A stretch of 64,000 nucleotides of DNA from Nocardioides donggukensis (GCF_014842875.1 NZ_JACYXZ010000002.1:434001-498000); one strand, 5' to 3'; shown: positions 9,550-18,114, counted from the stretch's first letter. The notes: a model not told the origin generated them from the letters alone. Made by a program: numbers and translations.

Positions 9550-9588
9550 ACGGGATCCCGATCCGGCACCGCCGGGTCGGGATCCCGT
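9550..9588 (+). terminator. Strong hairpin terminator after the 31-aa gene
   Basis: A perfect 12-bp stem (ACGGGATCCCGA at 9550-9561 with its complement at 9577-9588) continues through a T-G wobble into a 5-bp CCGGC/GCCGG stem with an ACC loop, followed by CATTT. It is the strongest hairpin in this part of the window. It can serve the small plus-strand gene, and possibly nothing else, because the minus-strand genes on either side are not ending here. Confidence 0.8.
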
Positions 9589-9608
9589 CATTTCCCGGCC
9601 GCGAGGTC

Positions 9609-10391
9609 TCAGGGGGTCGGCGAGGTCTGCGGCGTCGGCACCTCGGTCGGTTCGGGGTCCACCGACTCGCTCGGGGCCGGATCGGCCGGCTCGTCGGTCG
9701 GCTCGGCGCTCGGCTCGGCGTCGTCCGGGTCCTCCTGTGGCGGGAGCCCGCTCTCCTCGTCGGAGGGGGCTCCGGGCTGGTCCCCAGGCTGGTCCGAGGT
9801 GCTCCCACCTCCCCCGCCCAGGCCGGGGATGGAGGTGCGGCGGTCCGGGTCGCTGCCACCGGTGTAGGAGGAGACGGCCCGACCGGTGACGAGCTCGAAC
9901 GCCAGGATCACCAGCATCGCGGCGACGAAGATCGCCGTGGCGACCGCCGCGATCCGCTTCCACGGCAGCCCGCGCAGGACGCGGCGCCAGTCCGACCGCT
10001 CGTCCGCCTCCCGCAGTCCGCCCGCGAGGGCGGACCGGGCGCGGCCGAGGTCCACCTCGGCCTCCGCGAGGTCCTCCGCGGCGTCGTCGGCCGAGCGCGG
10101 CCGGCCCTCCGCCATCTCCTCGGAGGCCTCTCGCACCCGGGCCTGCGCCAGCCCGATCCGAGCCGCCGCGACGGTCTGTGCGGTCGCGACCCGCTGCCGG
10201 GTGGCCTTGATCGAGTAGGTGTAGACCGCGCCGCCGACCGTGATCACGAGCGAGCCGACCGCCGCGCCGATCAGCGTGCCCGCGACACCGAACGTCGAGA
10301 GCAGGACCGCGGAGGAGACGGCCGCCAGGGCGCCGCCCGCGGACTGGACCCAGTTGATCTCCAGACGGGGCCGCTCGTCACTGTCACTCAT
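9609..10391 (-). CDS. Two-TM-region membrane protein with acidic Pro-rich tail
   Basis: Unrecognised 260-aa protein. Residues ~15-60 form hydrophobic segments (GGALAAVSSAVLLSTFGVAG, GAAVGSLVITVGGAVYTYSI). Residues ~70-145 are charged and alpha-helical, probably coiled-coil (REASEEMAEGRPRS, AEDLAEAEVDLGRARSALAG). A further transmembrane helix follows (IAAVATAIFVAAMLVILAFEL). The last ~80 residues are a disordered Pro/Glu/Asp/Ser-rich tail, probably outside the membrane. ATG 10391 is chosen over upstream in-frame codons because hydrophilic MSDSDERP is a typical start. Function unknown. Confidence 0.72.
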   Translation of the reverse strand: MSDSDERPRLEINWVQSAGGALAAVSSAVLLSTFGVAGTLIGAAVGSLVITVGGAVYTYSIKATRQRVATAQTVAAARIGLAQARVREASEEMAEGRPRSADDAAEDLAEAEVDLGRARSALAGGLREADERSDWRRVLRGLPWKRIAAVATAIFVAAMLVILAFELVTGRAVSSYTGGSDPDRRTSIPGLGGGGGSTSDQPGDQPGAPSDEESGLPPQEDPDDAEPSAEPTDEPADPAPSESVDPEPTEVPTPQTSPTP

Positions 10392-10476
10392 CACGACCAG
10401 TATCCCGGGTGCCGCAAGACATCCCGGCGCACGGGCAACCCCAGCTCGGACCGGCGGCGCGCCCGCGGATGGGCGG

Positions 10477-11106
10477 TCACCGCCCCTCACGGGCACGGAT
10501 CTCGCGGCGGGCCAGGTAGTCCGCGGTGCTGTTCTCGTGAGGAAAGGGCAGCTTCGGCACGGCTACACCGAGTGCGCGGCAGATCGGGTCCCAGCCGTCG
10601 CCGGGCTGCCAGTCGACAAGCCGATCCGGCGCGATCCCCGCGCGGACCTGCTCGAGCCGCCGCTCGTAGCCCGTCATCATGGCCTCGGGGTCGTCGATGT
10701 CGGTGGCGAGATCGACGAAGAGCACCCGGAAGAGAGGCGTCAGCGGGTCGTCGTCCCTCGACAGGATCTCTCGTGTGCGGGGCAGGACAGTCGCTTCCAT
10801 GCTGCGGTGCCAGACCTCCGCCGTGCCGCGGTGGGACAACAACACCGGGGCGTCCGGGTACGCCGCCGCGAGATCGCGCCAGCAGTTCGACAACGGCGCA
10901 TCGACTCCAGCGGAGTATCCCGCCAGGAAGTCGTCCCACACCGGCGGATCACCCTCGAGCGCGGCTTCCCAGGTGGTGGCGTGCTCGGGGTGAGCGAAGA
11001 CCTCGCTCATGTGGTAGACCGGCGCGCCCAGCAGGTGCCGAAGCGCCTCGCGGAGGGACGAGGTCCCGGTCCGGGGCAAGCCGGCGCCGATCAGTCGTAG
11101 GACCAT
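10477..11106 (-). CDS. Sulfotransferase family protein
   Basis: Probable PAPS-dependent sulfotransferase of about 209 aa. The N-terminal LIGAGLPRTGTSSLREAL is the 5'-phosphosulfate loop of the family, followed by a LLSHRG..WHRSM segment in the place of the 3'-phosphate-binding motif. It resembles the compact group with conserved Trp residues rather than large carbohydrate sulfotransferases. The acceptor is unknown and no pathway partner is adjacent. Start ATG 11106 is placed so that the first strand directly precedes the P-loop; the longer frame upstream to 12018 is antisense to other genes. In 11107-11256 no feature is recognised. Confidence 0.82.
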   Translation of the reverse strand: MVLRLIGAGLPRTGTSSLREALRHLLGAPVYHMSEVFAHPEHATTWEAALEGDPPVWDDFLAGYSAGVDAPLSNCWRDLAAAYPDAPVLLSHRGTAEVWHRSMEATVLPRTREILSRDDDPLTPLFRVLFVDLATDIDDPEAMMTGYERRLEQVRAGIAPDRLVDWQPGDGWDPICRALGVAVPKLPFPHENSTADYLARREIRAREGR

Positions 11107-11256
11107 CTCCGCAGGGTAGGCGACCCATGTCGATACTCCAGGGCCCGGCTCCACCCCCGAACCGCCCCTGGCGGGGGTCGCCCCGGCAGGCGATGATGGC
11201 GACGTGGAGCACGTCGTGAGGCCGGGCGACCTCTCGCCCGAGGGCGGGTCCGGGTC

Positions 11257-11808
11257 GTGACCGGCACGCCGACGCTCCGCGGACGACAGGTGGTGCTGGT
11301 GCCGGTCGGGGCCGAGCACGTGCCGGCGCTGCGCCGCATCCTTGCCACGCCCGAGGTGCGGGCACGGTGGCGCGACGAGGACGCCTCGCCGCAGTGGCCC
11401 TTCGACGACTCCTCGGCGACCCGCTTCGCCGTCCTGCTCGGTGACACGGTCCGCGGGATGGTGCAGTACGGCGAGGAGGACGAGCCCGACTACCGGCACG
11501 CCTCCATCGACATCTTCGTCGACCCGGCGGTCCACGGTCGCGGCATCGGCCGCGACGCCGTCGCCGTGCTGGCCCGGCACCTGGTGCGTGACCGGGCCCA
11601 TCACCGGCTGGTGATCGACCCCGCCGCGGACAACGAGCCGGCGATCCGCTGCTACACCGCGGTCGGCTTCCGGCGGGTCGGTGTCATGCGCCGCTACGAG
11701 CGGGACGCCGACGGCCTCGGCTGGCACGACGGCCTGCTCATGGACGTGCTCGCCGAGGAGCTTGACCAGGAGCTCGACCAGGAGCTCGACCGGCCTCCCC
11801 CGCCCTAG
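11257..11808 (+). CDS. GNAT N-acetyltransferase (AAC(6')-like)
   Basis: Acetyl-CoA-dependent N-acetyltransferase of about 183 aa, similar in layout to aminoglycoside 6'-acetyltransferases and RimJ/RimL-type enzymes. The CoA-binding motif A is seen in DIFVDPAVHGRGIGRDAV, followed by RLVIDPAADNEPAIRCYTAVGFRRVG. The C-terminus carries an in-frame 12-bp tandem repeat encoding ELDQ-ELDQ-ELD and ends in PPPP. Start is GTG 11257. Substrate unknown; resistance function is not established by sequence. Confidence 0.85.
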   Translation: MTGTPTLRGRQVVLVPVGAEHVPALRRILATPEVRARWRDEDASPQWPFDDSSATRFAVLLGDTVRGMVQYGEEDEPDYRHASIDIFVDPAVHGRGIGRDAVAVLARHLVRDRAHHRLVIDPAADNEPAIRCYTAVGFRRVGVMRRYERDADGLGWHDGLLMDVLAEELDQELDQELDRPPPP

Positions 11809-11869
11809 CGGCGCCTGCCGCTGTGGAGGGCGGGAGGCGGCGAGCCCGCGCAGGCGGCAGGCTGGGGGC

Positions 11870-12295
11870 ATGGAGCAGCGGCTCGGGCGTGAGGTGGTCG
11901 CCCAGCTCAGGCTGGCCGTGCACCGGCTCCGGACCGGCGAACGGCGCCGGGTCTTCCCGGCGGTGCTGCACCTCGGCGAGCTCGGCGTTGAGTCGGCGGC
12001 ATGGGCCGAGGACCGCAACCACCCTCTCGACGTCGGGCTGCGCAGCGAGGTCGCGGCCGCCCTGCTCAGCCGGGCGCTGCTCGGCTCGGACCGTCCGGCG
12101 GTGTGGCTGACCCGGTCCGGGGTTCCCCTCCCCCACGACCAGGACCTGGCCTGGCTGGGGCCGGTGACCCGCTGCCTGGCGGAGGCTCAGGTCCGGCCCC
12201 GGTGCCTGGTCGTGGTGACCACGACCGGGTGGTACGCGCCGCTCACCGGTGAGACGCGCACCTGGAAGCGGCTGCGGATCCGGCCCGGTCGCTGA
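11870..12295 (+). CDS. Conserved-looking hypothetical protein, 141 aa
   Basis: Not recognised. A soluble alpha/beta-looking protein starting MEQRLGREVVAQLRLAVHRL, with a hydrophobic strand ALLSRALLGSDRPAVWLTR and a late RPRCLVVVTTTGWYAPL strand, ending in a basic tail. ATG 11870 follows a GGGGGC-rich stretch that may act as ribosome site. Codon use matches the neighbours. It follows the GNAT gene by 61 bp on the same strand and converges on the ligase gene (10 bp). Function cannot be assigned. Confidence 0.65.
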   Translation: MEQRLGREVVAQLRLAVHRLRTGERRRVFPAVLHLGELGVESAAWAEDRNHPLDVGLRSEVAAALLSRALLGSDRPAVWLTRSGVPLPHDQDLAWLGPVTRCLAEAQVRPRCLVVVTTTGWYAPLTGETRTWKRLRIRPGR

Positions 12296-12305
12296 GCTCC
12301 TCGGC

Positions 12306-13775
12306 TCAGTCGCGCCACTCGTGGACGGGCTCGTTGCTGTGCATGTGCTCGATGTACTGCAGGAGCGTGTGCCGCAGCGCGTCGCCGCGGCTCTCCCGCT
12401 GGTAATGCACGTGGAACCTGGTGCCGAACCACGCGGCTCCACTCGTGCCCTGCAGGCACCGCTGCTCGATGATCCCGAGGAAACGGTCCGCCTCCTCGCG
12501 GCCCACGCCCCACGCCGCCAGGCCGTCGTACGCCATCGGCAGCAGGCGGCGCAGCACCAGCTCGGTGGCCTGGACCTGGCCCACGCCCGGCCAGTAGACC
12601 GAGGCGTCGACACCGTGCCGGGCCGCGGCGTGGAAGTTCTCCTCCGCGGCGCTGAAGGACATCTGCGACCACAGCGGCCGCTCGCTCTCGGCCAGCGCCC
12701 GCACCAGCCCGAAGTAGAACGCGGCGTTGGCCATCGTGTCGGCCACGGTGGGCCCGGCGGCCAGCACCCGGTTCTCCACCCGCAGGTGCGGGGCACCGGA
12801 GGCGATGTCGTAGACCGGACGGTTCCAGCGGTAGATCGTGCCGTTGTGCAGGCGCAGCTCGGCCAGCTCCGGGACGCCGCCCTCCTCGAGCACGGTCCGC
12901 GGGTCCTCCTCCTCGGTGACCGGGAGCAGCGCCGGGAAGTAGCGCACGTTCTCCTCGAACAGGTCGAACACGGAGGTGATCCAGCGCTCGCCGAACCACA
13001 CCCGGGGTCGCACACCCTGGGCCTTCAGCTCCTCGCTGCGGGTGTCGGTGGCCTGCTCGAAGAGCGGGATCCGGGTCTCGCGCCACAGCTCACGGCCGAG
13101 CAGGAACGGCGAGTTCGACCCCACCGCCAGCTGGATGCCGGCGATCGCCTGGGAGGCGTTCCAGTAGTCGGCGAACTGCTCCGGCGAGGTCTGCACGTGC
13201 AGCTGGGTGCTCGTGCACGCCGCTTCCGGGACGATCGAGTCGGCGGTGGTGCGCAGCCGCTCCACGCCGTCGATGTCGATGAGGATGTCCTCGCCCCGGG
13301 CGGCGAGGATCTGGTCGCTGAGCAGCTGGTAGCGCGGGTTGCCGCTGAGCGAGTCCGGGCTCATGTGCCCCTCGGCCAGCGTCGGCAGGATACCGATCAT
13401 CACCATGTGCGCGCCGATGTCGTTGGCCTTGGACTCCGCGTCGTTGAGGCTGACCCGCAGGTTCTCCTCGTACGCCGTGAGCCCGTCGCCGCGGAGCAGC
13501 CGCGGCGGGACGTTGATCTCGACGTTGAACTGGCCGAGCTCGGTCTGGAAGTCCGGGTCGGCGATCCGCTCCAGGGCCTCGGCGTTCTTGAACGCCGGGT
13601 CGCCCGCGTCGTCGACCAGGTTGAGCTCGATCTCCAGACCGGTCATCGGGTCGTCGGTGTCGAACTGCGCGTCGCGCAGCATCCGGGCGAACACGTCGAG
13701 GCACTGCCGCACCTTCTCGCGGTGCCGCGTGCGGTCGGCCCGGGAGAACTCTTGTGTCTCGACCTCTTCACCCAT
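12306..13775 (-). CDS. GCS2-family glutamate-cysteine ligase-like protein
   Basis: Carboxylate-amine ligase of the GCS2 superfamily, 489 aa, longer than EgtA and YbdK. Landmarks are GLEIELNLVDDAGDPAF, FNVEINVPPRLL, LHVQTSPEQFADYWNASQAI, RLHNGTIYRWNRPVYD and HLRVENRVLAAGPT. The family joins glutamate to an amine using ATP. Actinobacteria of this type generally make mycothiol, so a glutathione role is doubtful, and ergothioneine already has EgtA; the true product is unknown. Start ATG 13775; it stands alone on its strand. Confidence 0.85.
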   Translation of the reverse strand: MGEEVETQEFSRADRTRHREKVRQCLDVFARMLRDAQFDTDDPMTGLEIELNLVDDAGDPAFKNAEALERIADPDFQTELGQFNVEINVPPRLLRGDGLTAYEENLRVSLNDAESKANDIGAHMVMIGILPTLAEGHMSPDSLSGNPRYQLLSDQILAARGEDILIDIDGVERLRTTADSIVPEAACTSTQLHVQTSPEQFADYWNASQAIAGIQLAVGSNSPFLLGRELWRETRIPLFEQATDTRSEELKAQGVRPRVWFGERWITSVFDLFEENVRYFPALLPVTEEEDPRTVLEEGGVPELAELRLHNGTIYRWNRPVYDIASGAPHLRVENRVLAAGPTVADTMANAAFYFGLVRALAESERPLWSQMSFSAAEENFHAAARHGVDASVYWPGVGQVQATELVLRRLLPMAYDGLAAWGVGREEADRFLGIIEQRCLQGTSGAAWFGTRFHVHYQRESRGDALRHTLLQYIEHMHSNEPVHEWRD

Positions 13776-13807
13776 TCCCGCAGCCTAGTCACCCCGGCCC
13801 CGCACGG

Positions 13808-14797
13808 TCACTCCTCGCCGTCCGGCGCCGCCCCGGAGCCGCCGACCCGGGGCCTCTCCCAGGCCGACGGCGGCACCGCGTTCTCCAGCAGCATCCCGAC
13901 GTCGGCGGCCAGGGCGTGGTCGGGCTCGACGGCGAGCGCGCGGTCGAGCGCACACCAGGCCAGGGCCCCGGAGCCGGCCAGCCAGGCCGCGAACCCGAGC
14001 AGCGCGGCCGGCTCGGCGACCAGGTCCTCGGGGCTGCACCGCACCAGCTCCGACCACAGGTCGACGTGCCCGGTGCAGGTGGCCGGGGTGATCGTCGACC
14101 AGGCGAGGTTGCGGGTGTCGCGGTCCTGCAGGGCCACGAGCAGCCGGCCCGCGTCGGCCGGGGCCAGGGTCGTCCCGTCGGCGACCGCCTCGCACAACGT
14201 GTCCCGGACCCAGCGCGCCTCGGCGGCGCGGCGCCGGCTCGGGTCCGACCCGCCGGGCCGGCGGCGCCGTGCGGCGGTCGCGACGTCGGCCCGGCGACCG
14301 GCATCGGTGCCGCGCAGCGAGGCGGCCAGGTCGGCCCGGGAGGCGTGGGTCACCCGTCCGCGGACGACGGACTCCACCGCGAACCGGTGACTGGTCACGT
14401 CGTGCCGCACCCCGGCGTACGCCGGCTCCGGGTGGCCCTCGGTCAGCGGGAACCACAGCTCGCCCTCGCAGCGGAGCATCTCGAGCACCCGGACGCCGGC
14501 CTCCTCGAGGCCCCCGGCGAGAGCGTCGCAGACCGTCCGCGCCAGCTCGGCGTCGCCGGTGTAGGCGATCAGCACCACCCGCCGGACCCCGTTGCGACAG
14601 GCGGCCGCGCGCAGCGGCTCGACCACGAGCGCGACCTGCTCGGGTCCGTCCGGCAGGTCGACCCGGGCATGGAACCCGGCGCCCGGGCCGAAGGTCAGCA
14701 TGACCATCGAGTCCTCCGGGCGGAAGCCGAGCACGCACGGCACGGCGGCGAGCAGGTCCTCGGGGGTGCGGGCGGTGAGCGTGTGCGGTGTGGCCAT
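13808..14797 (-). CDS. DUF4192 domain-containing protein
   Basis: Actinobacterial protein of unknown function, about 329 aa. The N-terminal half carries the DUF4192 signature: LLAAVPCVLGFRPEDSMVML, a strand VRRVVLIAYTGD and the EGELWFPL box. The C-terminal half is helical and includes a TPR-like alanine-rich segment (GALAWCALDRALAVEPDHAL). No signal peptide or transmembrane helix. ATG 14797 is chosen over 14884 because similarity begins at MATPHTLTARTPEDLL. Divergent from dinB with 122 bp between the starts. Confidence 0.85.
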   Translation of the reverse strand: MATPHTLTARTPEDLLAAVPCVLGFRPEDSMVMLTFGPGAGFHARVDLPDGPEQVALVVEPLRAAACRNGVRRVVLIAYTGDAELARTVCDALAGGLEEAGVRVLEMLRCEGELWFPLTEGHPEPAYAGVRHDVTSHRFAVESVVRGRVTHASRADLAASLRGTDAGRRADVATAARRRRPGGSDPSRRRAAEARWVRDTLCEAVADGTTLAPADAGRLLVALQDRDTRNLAWSTITPATCTGHVDLWSELVRCSPEDLVAEPAALLGFAAWLAGSGALAWCALDRALAVEPDHALAADVGMLLENAVPPSAWERPRVGGSGAAPDGEE

Positions 14798-14919
14798 GGA
14801 CCCACGGTCGCCGACCCGACACCCCGCCCGCCCCGGTCGGTCGGGTGCCTGTGGAGAGCCGCCCCGGCCACGGGTGGTGTGCACGTCTCGCGGCCCGGTG
14901 CCGGGTAGGTTCGGCGGTC

Positions 14920-16260
14920 ATGAGGTCGCATGCGTCGGTGCTGCACATCGACCTCGATGCGTTCTTCGCCGCCGTCGAGCAGCGGGACAAGCCCTCCCTG
15001 CGGGGCAAGCCGGTCGTGGTGGGCGGGGTGGGCGGACGCGGGGTGGTCGCCACGGCGTCGTACGAGGCCCGCGTCTTCGGCGTGCACTCGGCGATGTCGA
15101 CCCGGGAGGCCCGAGCCCGGTGCCCGCACGCGGCGTACCTCTCGGGGCGGTTCCACGCCTACCGGGAGACCAGCGCGGCGGTGATGTCCCTGCTGCGCGA
15201 GGTCTCGCCGCTGGTCGAGCCGCTCTCGCTGGACGAGGCGTTCGTGGACCTCGCCGCCGCCGACCTGCCCGGCCACGAGGTGGCGGACGTGACCGCGTTC
15301 GGCCACGACCTGCGGCGCCGGGTCCGCGAGGTCACCGGCGGGCTGACCGCGAGCGTCGGCATCGGCACCTCGAAGTTCGTCGCGAAGGTCGCCAGCGACC
15401 TCGACAAGCCGGACGGGCTGGTGGTGGTGCCGCCGGGCACGGAGCAGGAGCTGCTCCGCCCGATGCGGGCCACGGTGATCCCCGGGGTCGGCCCAGCCAC
15501 CGCCGAGCGGCTGCGCCGGGCCGGCGTGCACACCATCGCCGACCTCGAGGCGGTCAGCGAGGACGAGCTGGTGCGGCTGGTGGGGCGCTCCCTCGGGCAC
15601 GGACTGCACGCGCTGTGCCGGGCCCGCGACGACCGGCCCGTCCAGGCCGAGCGGGAGACCAAGTCGGTGAGCGCCGAGGGCACCTACGAGGAGGACCTCA
15701 CCGACCGGCGGCTGATGGAGGGGCTGCTCTCGCGCCAGGCCCGGGACGTGGCCGAGCGGCTCCGCAAGCACGGCCTCTCCGGCCGGACGGTCTCGATCAA
15801 GGTCCGGCTGCACGACTTCACCACGCTCAGCCGCTCGACGACGCTCGGCTCCCCCACCGACGAGGCGGCCGTCGTCGCCCGGCTGGCCCGCGGGCTGCTC
15901 GCCGACCTCGACACCACCGGCGGGGTGCGCCTGCTCGGCGTCGGCGTGTCCGGCCTGGCCGACTGGGTGCAGGACGAGCTCTTCGGCCCGGACGACTCCG
16001 AGCGCGAGGCGGACCCGGAGCCGGAGCCGGCGCTCGACGTACCCTCCACCCGGCACCGGGCGTGGGCCCCCGGCTCGGACGTCGTCCACACCGAGCTCGG
16101 GCCGGGCTGGGTGTGGGGCTCGGGGCGGGGCGTGGTGACCGTGCGCTTCGAGACCGCCGAGACGGGGCCCGGCCCGGTCCGCTCCTTCGCCCTCGACGAC
16201 CCCGCCCTCTCCCTCTTCCGCCCTCCCTCTCCCGAGGCCCCCGCTGCCGATGCCCCCTGA
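14920..16260 (+). CDS. dinB: DNA polymerase IV (Y family) with C-terminal extension
   Basis: Translesion DNA polymerase. Catalytic motifs are visible: HIDLDAFFAAVEQ (first metal Asp) and SLDEAFVDL (second acidic pair), followed by the thumb (VIPGVGPATAERLRRAGV) and little-finger domain. At 446 aa it is longer than typical DinB (~350 aa): after WVQDELF it has an acidic linker and a ~65-residue module (GSDVVHTELGPGWVWGSGRG, VTVRFETAETGPGPVRSF) ending in DDPALSLF, a possible sliding-clamp-binding tail. The -10 hexamer TAGGTT ends 8 nt before ATG 14920, suggesting a leaderless mRNA. Confidence 0.93.
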   Translation: MRSHASVLHIDLDAFFAAVEQRDKPSLRGKPVVVGGVGGRGVVATASYEARVFGVHSAMSTREARARCPHAAYLSGRFHAYRETSAAVMSLLREVSPLVEPLSLDEAFVDLAAADLPGHEVADVTAFGHDLRRRVREVTGGLTASVGIGTSKFVAKVASDLDKPDGLVVVPPGTEQELLRPMRATVIPGVGPATAERLRRAGVHTIADLEAVSEDELVRLVGRSLGHGLHALCRARDDRPVQAERETKSVSAEGTYEEDLTDRRLMEGLLSRQARDVAERLRKHGLSGRTVSIKVRLHDFTTLSRSTTLGSPTDEAAVVARLARGLLADLDTTGGVRLLGVGVSGLADWVQDELFGPDDSEREADPEPEPALDVPSTRHRAWAPGSDVVHTELGPGWVWGSGRGVVTVRFETAETGPGPVRSFALDDPALSLFRPPSPEAPAADAP

Positions 16261-16285
16261 CGGATGGTCCCGGCGTCAGGCGGCC

Positions 16286-17140
16286 TCAGGCGGGCAGTCC
16301 GGCGCGGCGGAAGCGGAGCAGGTCGCCGGGGCGGAGCTGGGCGCAGCGGTGCAGGTCGTCGGCGGGGACCACCGCGACGACCGGGTAGCCGCCGGTGACC
16401 GGGTGGTCGGCGAGGAACAGCACCGGTTGGCCGTCCGGGGGCACCTGCACCGAGCCGAGGACCATCCCCTCGCTGGCCAGCTCGCCCCCGCGGGCGCGCA
16501 CCAGCGGCTCGCCCCGCAGCCGGAGGCCGACCCGGTCCGAGTCCGCCGCCACCGACCAGTCCGCGTCGCAGAGCCGGTCGAGCGCGTCCGGCCCGAACCA
16601 GTCCGCCCGGGGTCCGGGGTGCACCCTCAGCGGACCCGGCGTGGCCGGGCGCGGGGTGTCGTGCGCCTGCGGCGGGCCGAGCGGCGTCCCGACCGGGAGC
16701 CGGTCGCCGGCCGCGAGTCGCGGCGGGCCGACCCCGGCGAGGGTGTCGGTCGAGCGGGACCCGAGCACCGGGGGCACCGCGATCCCGCCGGCCACGGCCA
16801 CGTAGGACCGGACCCCGGTCTCGGCGGCACCGACCTCGACCGCGCTGCCGGCCGGCGCCCAGGTCGGCTGCCCGTGCCCGGCCGGCACCCCGTCGACCCG
16901 CACCGGGCAGGGGGCACCGGTGACCACGAACCAGTGCCCCCGCTCGGCGGTGAGCCTGAGCCCGGTCATCGTGGTCTCGATCACGGCCGCCTCGGTCGGG
17001 TTGCCGACGAGGCGGTTCGCGAGGGCCGCGGCGGGCCGGTCGAGGGCACCGGCCCGGGGCACGCCGAGGTGCGCCCAGCCGAGCCGGCCGAGGTCCTGGA
17101 CGGTGCTCAGCGCGCCGGGGTCGACGACCAGGAGGCTCAT
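16286..17140 (-). CDS. pxpC: 5-oxoprolinase subunit PxpC (biotin-dependent carboxyltransferase family)
   Basis: Subunit C of the ATP-dependent 5-oxoprolinase that opens pyroglutamate to glutamate. The 284-aa protein shows GALSTVQDLGRLGWAHLGVP at the N-terminus, FVVTGAPCPVRVDG, YVAVAGGI and SEGMVLGSVQVPPDGQPV. Start ATG 17140 overlaps the pxpB stop by 4 nt (ATGA), so the two subunits are coupled and probably assemble together. Older annotations call the family KipA or urea-amidolyase related. Confidence 0.92.
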   Translation of the reverse strand: MSLLVVDPGALSTVQDLGRLGWAHLGVPRAGALDRPAAALANRLVGNPTEAAVIETTMTGLRLTAERGHWFVVTGAPCPVRVDGVPAGHGQPTWAPAGSAVEVGAAETGVRSYVAVAGGIAVPPVLGSRSTDTLAGVGPPRLAAGDRLPVGTPLGPPQAHDTPRPATPGPLRVHPGPRADWFGPDALDRLCDADWSVAADSDRVGLRLRGEPLVRARGGELASEGMVLGSVQVPPDGQPVLFLADHPVTGGYPVVAVVPADDLHRCAQLRPGDLLRFRRAGLPA

Positions 17141-17730
17141 GCCGCCACGAACCGGACCCGGGTGCCGGGCGGCAGCAGCGCGGCCGGCTCTCGGGTCGGG
17201 TCCCACAGGGTCGCCTCGGTCCGGCCGACGATCTGCCATCCGCCCGGGGACGCGGAGGGGTAGATCCCGGTGAACGGGCCGGCGAGGGCCACGGAGCCCG
17301 GTGCCACCCGGGCCCGGGGCGTGTCCCGCCGCGGCACCTCCGGGAGGGCGGGGTGCCCGGTGAGGTAGGAGAAGCCGGGCGCGAACCCGCAGAACGCCAC
17401 CAGGTGCTCCTGCTCGGTGTGCCGGCCGGCGACCTGGTCGGGCCCGTCCAGGCCCCACGTCTCGGCGACGGTGGCCAGGTCCGGGCCGTCGTAGAGCACC
17501 GGCACCTCCACCACCTCGCCCTCGGGCGTCGGCGCCTCCCCCGGCCAGTCGGCCAGCTGCCCGGCGAGTGCGACCGGATCGGCCAGGCCGTCGAAGAGCA
17601 CCGTGCGGGCGGCGGGCACGATCTCGGTGGCCGGCACCCGGCCACGCGCCCACAGGGCCAGGCCCAGGGCAGCGTCGGCCTCGCCGACCTCGACGAGGGC
17701 GGCCTCGGGGCCCACGGGGATCACCTGCAC
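17137..17730 (-). CDS. pxpB: 5-oxoprolinase subunit PxpB (KipI-like)
   Basis: Subunit B of 5-oxoprolinase, about 197 aa. Family motifs are VAFCGFAPGFSYLTGHPALP, PRRDTPRARVAPGSVALAG and YPSASPGGWQIVGRT. GTG 17730 is chosen because VIPVGPEAALVE is the usual first strand; the frame stays open to 17877 but that part is unlike the family. It follows pxpA on the same strand after an unusual 370-bp spacer instead of the usual tight linkage, so it may have its own promoter. Confidence 0.9.
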   Translation of the reverse strand: MQVIPVGPEAALVEVGEADAALGLALWARGRVPATEIVPAARTVLFDGLADPVALAGQLADWPGEAPTPEGEVVEVPVLYDGPDLATVAETWGLDGPDQVAGRHTEQEHLVAFCGFAPGFSYLTGHPALPEVPRRDTPRARVAPGSVALAGPFTGIYPSASPGGWQIVGRTEATLWDPTREPAALLPPGTRVRFVAA

Positions 17731-18100
17731 GGGACCAGCCTCGCAGGCGCACGCGCCGAAATGGGTGACCGAAATAGGTGAAGGGCCCTGCGGAAGTATG
17801 AGTTCCACAGAGCCCTTCGGGTGACCGGTAGATGACATCCCGATCGATCCGCCGGATTCTCTGGTCCCGGCCGCCACGTCATCGGCGTCCGCAGCGGATC
17901 TCTCCGCCGTGTGGACCTTCTCTTCCGGTGATCCCGCGGCCCCTTGCGGGGCTGCGTGAGCACAGTTCTATGCGGCCCGGGGCACCCCGCGCAAGGGGCT
18001 GGAGCGATGTTTCTGGACGAGTTCCGCGCGCTCGGCGTGTCCTCCACAGAAGGGCCGGTCCCCTCCACAGGAAACCGGCTCCCCTCCACAGTTCGACCCC
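17731..18100. other. 370-bp non-coding spacer between pxpA and pxpB
   Basis: No supported gene. It holds the 21-bp repeats described separately, an inverted repeat (CCCCTTGCGGGG at 17940-17951 against CCCCGCGCAAGGGG at 17985-17998, two-base bulge) and a 7-bp GAAGGGC/GCCCTTC pair (17780-17786, 17812-17818) around a 25-nt loop. Several short frames cross the region on both strands but lack ribosome sites and have Arg/Pro-rich composition typical of random GC-rich frames. Confidence 0.6.
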
Positions 18101-18114
18101 TCAGCCTGTGGAGG
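18041..18114. repeat. Three 21-bp tandem repeats plus inverted copy at the pxpA 3' end
   Basis: CCTCCACAG occurs at 18041, 18062 and 18083, exactly 21 bp apart, and its complement CTGTGGAGG at 18106-18114, inside the last codons of pxpA. Units 1 and 2 also resemble each other in the remaining 12 bases (AAGGGCCGGTCC, GAAACCGGCTCC). The last direct copy and the inverted copy form a perfect 9-bp stem with a 14-nt loop that could terminate pxpA. Confidence 0.8.

Noticed and set aside
18041..18114. CRISPR array
   Set aside because: Repeat unit is only 9 conserved bases in a 21-bp period, with spacers too short and no cas genes.
18041..18114. DnaA-box cluster / replication origin
   Set aside because: CCTCCACAG shares only TCCACA with the DnaA box, and no dnaA, dnaN or AT-rich region is present.
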